Assembly (NCBI GenBank): GCA_900472785.1
Contig: UCJH01000012.1
Coordinates: 1 to 64,000, forward strand
Source of the DNA: Hyphomicrobiales bacterium
Lineage (GTDB): Bacteria; Pseudomonadota; Alphaproteobacteria; Rhizobiales; Rhizobiaceae
Reading direction: 5' to 3'
DNA: 64,000 bases
Made by a program: the position numbers and the translations under genes
The notes under the pieces: model-generated
Seen by the model: only the letters and a program-made list of their open reading frames with translations
Told to the model about the DNA's origin: nothing
The model's database searches: none
Shown here: in pieces, positions 52,932 through 62,098 of the stretch
How positions within the stretch are numbered: position 1 is the stretch's first letter
Layout: every line of letters begins with the position of its first letter

Positions 52932-55900
52932 TCATTCCGCCGCCAAGGGTATCGGATATATCGTTGTCATCTCGGCGTCGTCGCTCTTCGCGGCTGGTTC
53001 CACGGATTTGTTCTTCGGCTCCTTGCCGAAGAACAAGGCATAACCGGCCGGCAGCACCACGATGGTCAGCACCGTGGCGACGAGGATGCCACCCATCATC
53101 GCATAGGCCAGCGGTCCCCAGAAGACGCCGCGCGAAATCGGGATGAGCGCCAGCACCGCTGTCAGCGCGGTAAGCACGATCGGGCGGAAACGGCGCACGG
53201 CCGATCCGACGATCGCCTCCGTCCGGTCCATGCCCGCCGCGATATCCTGATCGATCTGGTCGACCAGGATGATCGAGTTGCGCATGATGATGCCGAGCAG
53301 CGCGATGACGCCGAGGATCGCCACGAAGCCGAACGGCGCGCCGCTGATGAGAAGTGCTGCGGCTGCACCGATGATGCCAAGCGGACCGGTTGCCAGCACC
53401 AGCATCGCCTTGCCGAAATGCTGCAGCTGAATCATCAGCAACACGACGATGACCGCAAGCATGACCGGCGCCTTGTCGGCGATCGACTGCTGGCTTTCGG
53501 CCGCGTCTTCGGCGCCACCCTGGATCTCGACCTTGTAGCCGGGGGCGAGGGCGTCACGCAGAGGCTGCATGTCGGCATACATCTTCATGGCGACGTCGTT
53601 GGGCTGCACGCCGTCGGGCAGCGTGCCGCGAACGGTGATCGTCGGCAGGCGGTCGCGGCGCCATTCAAGCCCCTGCTCCAGAACCGGAACCACCTTGGCC
53701 ACCTGCGACAGCGGAACCGAACCGCCGAAATCCGTCGGCACGTAGATCGAATCCACGGAAGACAGCAGGTGGCGGCTTGCCTCGGGTTCGCGGGCAACGA
53801 TCGAGACCGTTTCCTCGCCATCGCGGAAGTCGTCGAGCGGCGCCCCGGACATCGAGGCCTGCAAAATCTGGCGGATGCGCTGCGAGGTGACGCCGAGCGC
53901 ACGAGCGCGATCCTGGTCGATGACCAGTTTCATGGCCGGCACCGGCTCCAGCCAGTCGTCGTGCAGCGCACCGATCTGCGTGTTCTCGGCAAACTTCGCC
54001 TTGACCTGGTCGGCGATGCGGCGGACTTCAGCGCGATCCGGTCCCATGACACGCATCTGCACAGGCCAGCCGGTCGGCGGCCCAAGGAACAGGCGGTCCA
54101 CCTTGCCGCGAACGGTCGGGAAATCCCGGGCCAAGATCGAGCGCAGCTTGAGGATCAGCCGTTCGCGGGCCGGTTCGTCATTGGCCATGACGAGAAGCTG
54201 GGCGAAGTTCGGATTGCGCAGCTGCTGGTCGAGCGGCAGGAAGAAGCGCGGCGCGCCCTCGCCGATATAGGTGGCGATGAACTTCTTGTCCTTGTCATCC
54301 ATCATCTTGGCTTCCAGCGCCTTGGCCTGGTTTTCGACCTCCTTGATGCTGGTGCCTTCCGGCAGCCAGAGATCGACAAGGATTTCCGGACGCGAGGACT
54401 GCGGGAAGAAATTCTTCGGAATGAACTGGAATGCCCAGAGGCTGGTGGCGAAGACAACGAATGTCATCGTCAGCACGATGATCCTGTGGCGAACGGCCCA
54501 GCCGACAGTGCCGCGCAGACGACGGTAGAACCGGGTGTCGAAGACGTCGTGATGTTCACCGGCATGATGGCGCTGCTTGAGGATCATGTAGCCGAGCCAC
54601 GGCGTGAAATAGACGGCCACAAACCAGGAAACGACCAGCGCGATGCCGACGACGTAGAACAGCGAGCGCACATATTCGCCGGCCGTCGAGGCCGCAAAAC
54701 CAACCGGGATGAAGCCGGCCGTGGTGATCAGCGTGCCGGTCAGCATCGGGAAGGCGGTCGAGGAATAGGCGAAACTGGCGGCGTCGAGCTTGACCATACC
54801 CTCCTCCAGCTTTCGCTCCATCAGTTCAACGACGATCATGGCGTCATCGACCAAAAGGCCGAGGGCGATGATCAGCGCGCCAAGCGAGATGCGCTGCAGG
54901 TCGATGCCCAGCTCGTACATGATGGCGAAGGTGGCGGCGAGGACGAGCGGAATGGCAATCGCGATGACCAATCCCGAACGCCAGCCGATCGACAGGAAGG
55001 AAACGACGAGCACGATGACCAGCGCTTCTCCGAGCGCATGCATGAACTCGCTGACGGCATCGGTCACGACCTCCGGCTGATTGGCGATCTGGTCGACGGC
55101 AACCCCATAAAGAAGCGCCGCTTCAAACCGCTGATAGGTCTCCTCAACGGCCGCGCCGACATCGGTCACCTTGTAGCCCTTGGCCATGACGACACCGAGC
55201 TGGACGCTGTCGTGGCCGTTGTAGCGGTATTTCCGCTGGAAAGGGTCTTCGAGGCCGGACGAGACAGTGGCGATATCGCCGAGACGGGTGACCTGCCCAC
55301 CGGCGCGCAGCCGCAGCTCGCGGATATCCTCTGCCCTGGTTACGCTGCCCTCGACGGAAATGCGCACCGAGCGCAGCCCGGTATCGACCGAGCCTGACGG
55401 ATCGACGTTGTTCTGGCCCTTCAGCGCATTCTGGACATCGATAAGGGTCAGACGACGTTCGGCAAGCGCCTTGGAGGAAATGTCGATATAGATTTTCTCC
55501 GGCTGGTCGCCGATGATGACAGCCTTCTCGACACCGGGGGTGGTCAGCAGCATGTCGCGGGCCTGGATGGCGAAGCGCTTCAGTTCCGGATAGCTGTAAC
55601 CATTGCCGCTCAGCGAATGCAGCGTGATGAAGGTATCGCCGAATTCATCGTTGAAATAGGGACCAAGCAGGCCCTGCGGCAGCTCGTTGGCGATATCGCC
55701 GACCTTCTTGCGCACCTGATAGAAGGCGTCGGCAACCTCGGCGGAATTGGTATCGCCCTTGACCTGCAGCGTGATGATGGCGCTGCCGGCGCGGGTATAG
55801 GAGCGGACGAAATCGAGATGCGGCGTTTCCTGCAGCTTGCGCTCGATCTTGTTGACGACCTGGTCTTCCATGTCCTGGATCGAGGCCCCCGGCCAGATCG

Positions 55901-56075
55901 CCTGAACGACCATGACGCGAAAGGTGAAATCCGGATCCTCCTTCTGGCCCATGCGCATCAGGCCGAGCACGCCGGTGATGAGGATCAGCCCGAAGAGGAA
56001 CCACGCGATGCTCGGATGGCCGATCGCCCAGCGCGACAGGTTGAAGGACTGCTTTTGATCGGTGGTGGTGGTCAT
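52932..56075 (-). CDS. RND-family efflux pump inner-membrane transporter
   Basis: This 1047-residue RND permease (AcrB superfamily) has an N-terminal helix, large periplasmic loops after the first and seventh helices, and twelve predicted helices. The proton-relay region LGLLVDDAMIVVELME and the second-half GIIMRNSIILVDQID are visible. I used the ATG at 56075 (MTTTTDQKQ); the frame upstream is not coding. It follows the adaptor gene by 31 bases. The drug or metabolite exported is unknown. No outer-membrane channel gene lies next to it. Confidence 0.92.
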   Translation of the reverse strand: MTTTTDQKQSFNLSRWAIGHPSIAWFLFGLILITGVLGLMRMGQKEDPDFTFRVMVVQAIWPGASIQDMEDQVVNKIERKLQETPHLDFVRSYTRAGSAIITLQVKGDTNSAEVADAFYQVRKKVGDIANELPQGLLGPYFNDEFGDTFITLHSLSGNGYSYPELKRFAIQARDMLLTTPGVEKAVIIGDQPEKIYIDISSKALAERRLTLIDVQNALKGQNNVDPSGSVDTGLRSVRISVEGSVTRAEDIRELRLRAGGQVTRLGDIATVSSGLEDPFQRKYRYNGHDSVQLGVVMAKGYKVTDVGAAVEETYQRFEAALLYGVAVDQIANQPEVVTDAVSEFMHALGEALVIVLVVSFLSIGWRSGLVIAIAIPLVLAATFAIMYELGIDLQRISLGALIIALGLLVDDAMIVVELMERKLEEGMVKLDAASFAYSSTAFPMLTGTLITTAGFIPVGFAASTAGEYVRSLFYVVGIALVVSWFVAVYFTPWLGYMILKQRHHAGEHHDVFDTRFYRRLRGTVGWAVRHRIIVLTMTFVVFATSLWAFQFIPKNFFPQSSRPEILVDLWLPEGTSIKEVENQAKALEAKMMDDKDKKFIATYIGEGAPRFFLPLDQQLRNPNFAQLLVMANDEPARERLILKLRSILARDFPTVRGKVDRLFLGPPTGWPVQMRVMGPDRAEVRRIADQVKAKFAENTQIGALHDDWLEPVPAMKLVIDQDRARALGVTSQRIRQILQASMSGAPLDDFRDGEETVSIVAREPEASRHLLSSVDSIYVPTDFGGSVPLSQVAKVVPVLEQGLEWRRDRLPTITVRGTLPDGVQPNDVAMKMYADMQPLRDALAPGYKVEIQGGAEDAAESQQSIADKAPVMLAVIVVLLMIQLQHFGKAMLVLATGPLGIIGAAAALLISGAPFGFVAILGVIALLGIIMRNSIILVDQIDQDIAAGMDRTEAIVGSAVRRFRPIVLTALTAVLALIPISRGVFWGPLAYAMMGGILVATVLTIVVLPAGYALFFGKEPKNKSVEPAAKSDDAEMTTIYPIPLAAE

Positions 56076-56106
56076 CGGCGTGGTTCCGCTTTCGATGGAT
56101 CGGGGA

Positions 56107-57258
56107 TCAGCGCAAGCGCTGGGCGTTGCCTTGCATATCGTCGGCGGATGCCGACTGCTGCTCGGCCGGGGCATCGATTTTGACCTTGAGGCCTTCGGTC
56201 ATGAACTGCGTCCCGGCGGAGACGACGAGGTCGCCCGGCTTCAGGCCGTCCGAAATCCGAACCCCATCGCCGGTGAAGTCACCGACCGTGACCGGACGGG
56301 CGTGGACCGTCTCGCGGGCGCGGTCGACTGTCCAGACGATCGGCTGGCTGTCTTTTTCAGCGAGTGCGCTGAGAGGGATGGAAACCGCCTGTTGCGCATT
56401 TGCAGCCGTCGCTTCGATGCGGGCCGTCATGCCAAGCAGGACGTTGGGATCATTCGGCAGGCTGACGCGGACGGCAAAGGTACGGGACTGCGGATCGGCG
56501 CTGCCGGCCACCTCGCGCACCTTGCCCTGAAGCGTCAGCGCGGCGTCGGACCAGAAGCCCGCCTTGACGGCCTTGCCGGGCTTGAACTGCGCGATATCCA
56601 TTTCCGGCACGGCGATCAGCACTTCCTTTTCGCCATCGACCGCGACCGTGACGACCGGGGTTCCGGAGCCGACGACCTGGCCGACTTCGGCGCTGACGGC
56701 GGTGACGATGCCGTTCTGGTCAGATGTCAGGTCGGCATAGCTGACCTGGTTCCGGGCCTGATCCAGCGTCGATCGGGCGGAATCACGCGTGGCAATCGCC
56801 TGATTGTAGCTGAGCACCGCCTGCTCCAGCTGCGATTTTGGCGCGACGTCCTTGGAGAACAGCTGTTCGGCGCGGTTGCGGACCAGTTCAGCGGTCTCGA
56901 CCTGCCGCTCGGCGGCATCAAGGCTTGCCTTGGCGCTACGGACCGAAAGCTCATAGTCGGCGGCGTCGATACGGGCGAGCAGTTCGCCGGATTTCACCCT
57001 CTGGCCGATATCGACCAGACGCTCGGTGATTTTGCCGTTGATGCGGAAGCCGAGGTTCATCTCAGTCCTCGCACGCACCGAGCCGGAATAGTCGAGGATG
57101 CGCGTGTCATCCGCCTTTGCGATCTCGACCGTCTTTACGGGACGAACGACCTCCACCGTTTCGGCCTTTTCCTCCGAGCAGCCGGCCAGCGCGAGAGCGG
57201 CAACCGTCAGAAGGATGGTGGGCAAAATGCGGACACGGGTATAGCTTGGCGAAAACAT
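56107..57258 (-). CDS. RND efflux periplasmic adaptor lipoprotein
   Basis: This 383-residue membrane-fusion protein has a lipoprotein signal ending in LAGC (Cys at about 26). Lipoyl-like halves flank an alpha-hairpin (about 90-160), and beta-barrel and membrane-proximal domains follow. AGGAG precedes the ATG at 57258. It links the inner-membrane pump to an outer-membrane channel. It lies 53 bases after the tetR-type gene in the same direction. Confidence 0.92.
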   Translation of the reverse strand: MFSPSYTRVRILPTILLTVAALALAGCSEEKAETVEVVRPVKTVEIAKADDTRILDYSGSVRARTEMNLGFRINGKITERLVDIGQRVKSGELLARIDAADYELSVRSAKASLDAAERQVETAELVRNRAEQLFSKDVAPKSQLEQAVLSYNQAIATRDSARSTLDQARNQVSYADLTSDQNGIVTAVSAEVGQVVGSGTPVVTVAVDGEKEVLIAVPEMDIAQFKPGKAVKAGFWSDAALTLQGKVREVAGSADPQSRTFAVRVSLPNDPNVLLGMTARIEATAANAQQAVSIPLSALAEKDSQPIVWTVDRARETVHARPVTVGDFTGDGVRISDGLKPGDLVVSAGTQFMTEGLKVKIDAPAEQQSASADDMQGNAQRLR

Positions 57259-57311
57259 CTCGCGCTCCTGGCAAAATTGACAATGATAGGGGATGGCCGT
57301 CGCTGCGGCGT

Positions 57312-57914
57312 TTATCTCAGGGCTTTGAGGGCAAACTCGATGAGTTCCTCCGCCGTCGCCCTGTTCGGTTTGGCAAGACATTGCGCCACCATCTGCGGAT
57401 GGCACATGTTCACCGTCGCGGCCCCGAAACATCGGGCGGCAATGGTGGAATCCTGCGCGGCGAATTCGCCGGCGGCAATGCCCTGGCTGATGATCTCCTC
57501 GATGACGTCATTCATCCGGTCGATGTGCTTTTCGATGACATGCCAATCGCGCTCGATCGCGACGATCACCATTTCATGCACCTTCTCATGGTCCATCATG
57601 GCGGTGACGATCAGCTGATGCTGGGCATGCAGATATTGCCGCAGGCGATCGGCCGCGCTGATCGGCAGGCGTGAGATTGCCAGCGCCTGCTGGTAACTGG
57701 TCCCCAGCATGCGGCCGCAGACGGCCTGGTGGATTTCGGTCTTGGAGGCAAAGAAGCGATAGATATTGGCGGGCGACATGCCGAGGTCACGGGCAATGTC
57801 GGCCACGTTGGTCTTCGAATACCCGTAGTGCCGGAACAATCGCTCGGCGGAATCAAGGATTCGCGTCACGTTTTCCAGTCGGGTCTGATCCAGTGTTTCG
57901 GTGCTCTCGTCCAT
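57312..57914 (-). CDS. TetR-family transcriptional regulator
   Basis: This 200-residue regulator has a TetR helix-turn-helix (ADIARDLGMSPANIYRFF, residues about 38-55) and a C-terminal ligand domain. It heads the operon with the adaptor and pump genes. A 16-bp inverted repeat lies immediately upstream. It most likely represses the pump operon, including itself, until an exported compound binds. Confidence 0.92.
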   Translation of the reverse strand: MDESTETLDQTRLENVTRILDSAERLFRHYGYSKTNVADIARDLGMSPANIYRFFASKTEIHQAVCGRMLGTSYQQALAISRLPISAADRLRQYLHAQHQLIVTAMMDHEKVHEMVIVAIERDWHVIEKHIDRMNDVIEEIISQGIAAGEFAAQDSTIAARCFGAATVNMCHPQMVAQCLAKPNRATAEELIEFALKALR

Positions 57915-57927
57915 GTTCCAGTCTTTC

Positions 57928-57969
57928 GATTTACGACTGACGATTTTTGAATTTCGTCAGTCGTAAATC
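57928..57969. promoter_or_regulatory. Long palindromic operator of the TetR/RND operon
   Basis: GATTTACGACTGACGA (57928-57943) and TCGTCAGTCGTAAATC (57954-57969) are perfect 16-base arms separated by 10 AT-rich bases. The repeat ends 13 bases before the tetR ATG, so a bound regulator would block transcription or initiation. The size would suit two TetR dimers. Confidence 0.8.
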
Positions 57970-58305
57970 ATATGGGCCGTTATGTCAAGACTTCGCGGCG
58001 CGGCCACTGGTCAGGTTCGGCCGCGAGGCAGTCTTGCTGAGGTCATGGAATAGTTCGGTGAGCCGTTGAGGATCAGACCGTATCTCGCTATTGCGATCTG
58101 CGGATCGTCATGCTGACATTTACGTGGAAATAGCTGGATTTGACGGCGATTGCCGACACTTGCCAACCTCTGTGCCCCGATTCTGGTTGACCGAGGCACA
58201 GAGGCTGAGGCAGTCGCTTCGGGTTACCGGACGAATGCCGGAGACCGGTCAGTGGCGATCAGGTGATTTCCAGGCGCTCAAACACACCGAGACGAGAGGA
58301 TATCG
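57970..58305. other. Gene-free region between kdgF and the tetR operator
   Basis: These 336 bases carry no credible gene. One feature stands out: CCTCTGTGCC (58167-58176) and GGCACAGAGG (58195-58204) form a 10-bp perfect stem with an 18-base loop, about 100 bases past the kdgF stop. It may end the kdu transcript, but no U tract follows. Confidence 0.5.
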
Positions 58306-58635
58306 CTACAGAAAATCGTCGCGTCTCGGCGTGAACGTGTCGATCAGCAATCCCTCCTCGAGCGCCACCACGCCGTGGACGAGATTGGGGGCGACGATAA
58401 AGCTGCTGCCGGATGGCAGCGTCGTCGTGACGCCATCGACGGTTACCTCGAAGGCCCCCTTGGCGACGTAACTGACCTGCGTATGCGGATGCGAATGAAG
58501 GGCGCCGACCGCGCCCTTGTCGAAGCTGAAGGCGACGAGCATCATTTCCGGGCGATGCGAAAGAACGGCACGGCGATTGCCGGGCGAAGTTTCCGTCCAG
58601 GTCAGGCCATTGGGCAATGTAGTGTGATCGGTCAT
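58306..58635 (-). CDS. kdgF: KdgF-like cupin for unsaturated uronates
   Basis: This 109-residue single-domain cupin has the metal ligands H47, H49, Q53 and H87 in the pattern HSHPHTQ...H. KdgF of pectinolytic bacteria has the same size and pattern. It linearises 4,5-unsaturated uronates released by lyases. AAGGGG precedes the ATG at 58635. The gene follows kduD and kduI, which act on the product, so the assignment is well supported by context. Confidence 0.85.
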   Translation of the reverse strand: MTDHTTLPNGLTWTETSPGNRRAVLSHRPEMMLVAFSFDKGAVGALHSHPHTQVSYVAKGAFEVTVDGVTTTLPSGSSFIVAPNLVHGVVALEEGLLIDTFTPRRDDFL

Positions 58636-58645
58636 CGGTTTCCCC

Positions 58646-59401
58646 TTATCGTGCCAGCCATCCGCCATCGACGGGAAGGACAGTGCCGTGCACATAATCA
58701 GACGCGCGCGATGCGAGGAAGACGGCGGCGCCTGCCATATCATCCGCCCGCGCCCAGCGCCCGGCCGGAATGCGTTTCAGGATATCGGCATTGCGCTCAG
58801 CATCCGCCCTGAGCGCCGTGGTGTTGTTGGTCTCGACATAACCGGGGGCTATTGCGTTGACATTGATGCCGCGCGCCGCCCACTCGTTCGCCATCAGCCG
58901 CGTCAGCCCCGCAAGGCCGCTCTTGGCCGCGGTATAGGACGCAACGCGAATGCCGCCCTGGAACGACAGGAGCGAGGCGATGTTGATGATCTTGGCCGGG
59001 ATCTTTTCCGCCATCGCCATCCGGGCAAAGGACTGGCAGAGAAAAAACGCCGATTTCAGATTGGTGTCCATGACGGCATCCCAGTCTTCTTCGGTAAAAT
59101 CGACCGTATCGGCGCGACGGATAATCCCGGCATTGTTGACCAGGATGTCCGGGCGAGCAGCAAGAGCACCGGCGCGATCGATGACGGCGCGCACCTCGTC
59201 CATCTTGGAAAGATCGGCGAGAAGAGAATGAAACGCCCGGCCGCTGGCTTCAACCAGCGCTGCGGTTTCGTCCATCGACGAGCGACCGACACCGATGATG
59301 TCGGCACCCGCGCTTGCAAGACCGACGGCAATCGCTTGGCCGATGCCGGTATTGGCACCGGTAACGATGGCGCAGCGGCCGGAGAGATCGAACGGGTTCA
59401 T
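58646..59401 (-). CDS. kduD: 2-keto-3-deoxy-D-gluconate dehydrogenase / 2-deoxy-D-gluconate 3-dehydrogenase
   Basis: This 251-residue classical SDR has the cofactor motif TGANTGIGQAIA, the NNAG segment and the catalytic S and YTAAK. It starts by overlapping the kduI stop (ATGA). KduD reduces 2,5-diketo-3-deoxygluconate to 2-keto-3-deoxygluconate in uronate breakdown. The kduI and kdgF neighbours support this function over other SDR roles. Confidence 0.9.
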   Translation of the reverse strand: MNPFDLSGRCAIVTGANTGIGQAIAVGLASAGADIIGVGRSSMDETAALVEASGRAFHSLLADLSKMDEVRAVIDRAGALAARPDILVNNAGIIRRADTVDFTEEDWDAVMDTNLKSAFFLCQSFARMAMAEKIPAKIINIASLLSFQGGIRVASYTAAKSGLAGLTRLMANEWAARGINVNAIAPGYVETNNTTALRADAERNADILKRIPAGRWARADDMAGAAVFLASRASDYVHGTVLPVDGGWLAR

Positions 59402-60240
59402 TTCAGACTTTCCATCGGTACCTTGTCCATGTCGGTGAAGCTCATATTATCTCCAGCCATCGCCCAGATGAAGGAATATCGACCGGTGCCGGCACCGGAG
59501 TGGATGGACCATCCCGGAGACAGTACGGCATCATGGCTTTTCAGCACGAGATGTCGGGTTTCCTGCGGCTCTCCCATGAAATGGAAGATGCGGGTCGCCT
59601 CGTCCATGCCGAAATAGAGATAGACCTCCATGCGCCGGTCATGCACATGCGCCGGCATGGTATTCCAGACGGAGCCGGGCTCGAACATGGTCAGCCCGAC
59701 CAGAAGCTGGCAGCTTTCGCAGACATCCGGATGCACATACTGGTTGATCGTGCGGGCATTGGCCTCTTCGGCCGAGCCCGTGCGCACCTTCTTGGCCATG
59801 TCGAGCGTGATCAGCACGGTCGGGCAGACACGATGCGCGGGGGCGCTCAGCAGATAGAACTCGGCCGGATTGGCCGGATCATCGCTGCGGAACGACAGGA
59901 TACCCTGCCCCATGCCGATATAGAGCGCGTCCTGGAAACCAAGCGGATAATCGACGCCGCCGACGATGACCGTGCCCTTGCCGCCAATATTGAGAATGGC
60001 GGCCTCGCGACGCTCGAGGAACTGGCTGGTGCCGGTTTCCTTGACCTGATCGATCACGAGATCTTGCCCTACCGGAACGATCCCGCCGACGATCATCCGG
60101 TCGAGATGGCTGTAGGTGAGATTGATCTCACCCTTGGAAAAGAGCCCCTCGATCAGGAAGCCCTCGCGCAGGCCTTTCGTATCGCGCCGGGCCGTGTCTT
60201 CTGGACCGACGACCTGACGTACGTTTACGGATATTGTCAC
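59398..60240 (-). CDS. kduI: 5-keto-4-deoxyuronate isomerase
   Basis: This 280-residue KduI protein isomerises 4-deoxy-L-threo-5-hexosulose uronate to 2,5-diketo-3-deoxygluconate. Segments such as LFSKGEINLTYSHLDRMIVGG and MPAHVHDRRMEVYLYF, with cupin-type zinc histidines, identify it. I placed the start at GTG 60240 with AGAGG upstream, giving the usual length. An ATG at 60288 would add 16 residues and lie inside the ATPase gene without a ribosome-binding site. Confidence 0.9.
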   Translation of the reverse strand: MTISVNVRQVVGPEDTARRDTKGLREGFLIEGLFSKGEINLTYSHLDRMIVGGIVPVGQDLVIDQVKETGTSQFLERREAAILNIGGKGTVIVGGVDYPLGFQDALYIGMGQGILSFRSDDPANPAEFYLLSAPAHRVCPTVLITLDMAKKVRTGSAEEANARTINQYVHPDVCESCQLLVGLTMFEPGSVWNTMPAHVHDRRMEVYLYFGMDEATRIFHFMGEPQETRHLVLKSHDAVLSPGWSIHSGAGTGRYSFIWAMAGDNMSFTDMDKVPMESLK

Positions 60241-60271
60241 GGCATTTGCCTCTTGGCGCTTGATGAAAAGA

Positions 60272-61012
60272 TCAGGTGAGGACGACATATTCGGTGAGTT
60301 GGCTGATGCTGGTGTCGGCCTTCTTCACATCGAATACCTTGGTCCCGTGGCTCATGATCACGAACCGGTCGCAGACCTGGTAGGCGTGATAGAGATTGTG
60401 CGTCACCAGCACGCTCGACACACCCTCCGCCTTCAGCTTCAGGACCTGCGCCAGCAACGCTTCCGTTTCGCGGACGGACAGCGCCGAGGTCGGCTCGTCG
60501 AGGAGCAGCACCCGACGCTTGAAGAACACGGCGCGAGCGATGGCCACGGCCTGCTTCTGGCCGCCGGAAAGGTCGCCCACCAGCTTATCGGGAGAATCGA
60601 TGCCGGAGATGTGGACGGCTTTTTCCAGCACTTCCATGGCGATATCGCGCATCTCGGCCTGTTTCAGGAAGCCGAAGGCATCGGTACGCTCGCGCCCCAT
60701 GAAGATGTTGCGGGTGATGGACAGCGAATCCACCAAAGCCGTGTTCTGGTAGATGGTTTCGATGCCTGCATCGGCAGAATCGGAGCGGCAGGTAAACAGC
60801 GTCTTTCGGCCGTCGACACTGAGATGGCCGGAGGTCGGCTTGTGAATGCCCGAAATCAGGTTGACCGTGGTCGACTTGCCGGCACCGTTGTCGCCGAGAA
60901 GACCGACGACTTCGCTCGGGCCGATGTGAAAGCTCAGGTCCCGAAGCGCAGTCAAGGCGCCGAAGCTTTTGGAGATATTGTGCAGTTCGAGAAGATTGGG
61001 TGCGGACATCAT
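60272..61012 (-). CDS. Sugar ABC transporter ATPase, single-domain FrcA type
   Basis: This 246-residue ATPase has only one ABC domain, with Walker A GDNGAGKST, signature LSGGQKQ and LLLDEPTSAL. The single-domain form is like FrcA of the rhizobial fructose transporter and unlike the double-domain RbsA proteins elsewhere in this window. It overlaps the permease gene by ATGA and precedes kduI. Confidence 0.9.
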   Translation of the reverse strand: MMSAPNLLELHNISKSFGALTALRDLSFHIGPSEVVGLLGDNGAGKSTTVNLISGIHKPTSGHLSVDGRKTLFTCRSDSADAGIETIYQNTALVDSLSITRNIFMGRERTDAFGFLKQAEMRDIAMEVLEKAVHISGIDSPDKLVGDLSGGQKQAVAIARAVFFKRRVLLLDEPTSALSVRETEALLAQVLKLKAEGVSSVLVTHNLYHAYQVCDRFVIMSHGTKVFDVKKADTSISQLTEYVVLT

Positions 61013-62028
61013 GCAGCCCCCCGGCGTTCGATGAGATGGTTGAAGGCGGCAGCGACGACGATCAGCGTTGCGATGAACATGTCGAGGTAGAAGCCAGGCG
61101 CCCGGAGGAGCAGAAGCACGTCGGTGATGGTGTGGATCAGCATGACGCCGAGGAAGATGCCGATGATCGAGCCGCGGCCGCCGCGCAGGGACAGCCCGCC
61201 GATGACGCAGGCGGCGATCGCCTGCAGTTCGAGACCGGCGCCTTGCCCCGGCTGGACGCTGCCGACGCGTGCCGTGGCGATGATGCCGGCAACTGCGGCC
61301 ATGCCCCCGGCGATGGCAAAGGCGATCATCTTGACGCGTTCCGTGTTGATGCCGATGGCCGTTGCCGCGGCCGGATTGCCGCCGGTGGCGAACAGGTGGT
61401 TGCCGAGCTTGTGACGGTGCAGCAACAGATAGAAGCCGATGACGAACAGGACGATCCAGATGAAGGCGGCGTTGATGCCGAACAGCGTTCCGGCAAACAG
61501 GCTGGAAAAGGCGGGTTCCGGGTCGAATCGCACCTGAACGGCGCCATTGTAGAGCAGCACGGCGCCGCGCCAGAACAACAGGCCGCCAAGCGTGACGATG
61601 AAGGAAGGAAGGCCGAAGCGCAGGGTGATCGTGCCGTTAAGCAGGCCGATCATCACGCCCAGCAGGATGCCGAGCGGCGCGGCGATGAAGGCGCTCATGC
61701 CGCCATCGACGAGGCTCGCCATCAGGACGGCCGTCAACGTATAGACCGAGCCGATCGACAGGTCGAACTCGCCGGCGATCATCAGGATGCCGGCGCCGAG
61801 CGCCAGGCAGCCGAGCACCGGGATAGCCTTCATCAGGATCGTCAGGTTCTGCGGCGACAGGTAGCGGAAGTCGTCGGGAAAGGCGAGCGCGCCGGCGATG
61901 CAGACGATCTGCAGGGTCGCGAAGACCAGCAGAATGGCCCCGGCCGGCATGGTCATGATCTGCTTCAGCAGCGATTGTTTTTTGGTGCGCGATTTCGGCA
62001 CGGCTGTGTCGGTCATGGCGTAGGTCAC
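61009..62028 (-). CDS. Sugar ABC transporter permease, FrcC/RbsC type
   Basis: This 339-residue permease contains IAGEFDLSIGSVYTLTAVL and IGGLSLRGGRGSIIG, typical of the family, with about eight to ten hydrophobic helices. It follows the binding-protein gene across a perfect hairpin. Its stop overlaps the ATPase start. Context suggests uronate or oligogalacturonide monomer uptake. Confidence 0.9.
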   Translation of the reverse strand: MTYAMTDTAVPKSRTKKQSLLKQIMTMPAGAILLVFATLQIVCIAGALAFPDDFRYLSPQNLTILMKAIPVLGCLALGAGILMIAGEFDLSIGSVYTLTAVLMASLVDGGMSAFIAAPLGILLGVMIGLLNGTITLRFGLPSFIVTLGGLLFWRGAVLLYNGAVQVRFDPEPAFSSLFAGTLFGINAAFIWIVLFVIGFYLLLHRHKLGNHLFATGGNPAAATAIGINTERVKMIAFAIAGGMAAVAGIIATARVGSVQPGQGAGLELQAIAACVIGGLSLRGGRGSIIGIFLGVMLIHTITDVLLLLRAPGFYLDMFIATLIVVAAAFNHLIERRGAA

Positions 62029-62058
62029 TGTCGTTACTCTGTTCCAGGGATCGCGATT

Positions 62059-62084
62059 GACCTTCCGGCTTTCGCCGGAAGGTC
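62059..62084 (-). repeat. Perfect hairpin after the kdu-linked binding-protein gene
   Basis: GACCTTCCGGC (62059-62069) and GCCGGAAGGTC (62074-62084) form an 11-bp perfect stem with a 4-base loop. It lies 14 bases after the binding-protein stop. No U tract follows on the minus strand, so mRNA stabilisation is more likely than termination. Confidence 0.6.
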
Positions 62085-62098
62085 TTTAAGCGCTACGC

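Noticed and set aside
52881-55397. An 838-codon plus-strand frame opposite the RND pump gene
   Set aside because: It is antisense to a well-conserved RND permease; the translation is Asp/Arg/His-rich without domain signatures.
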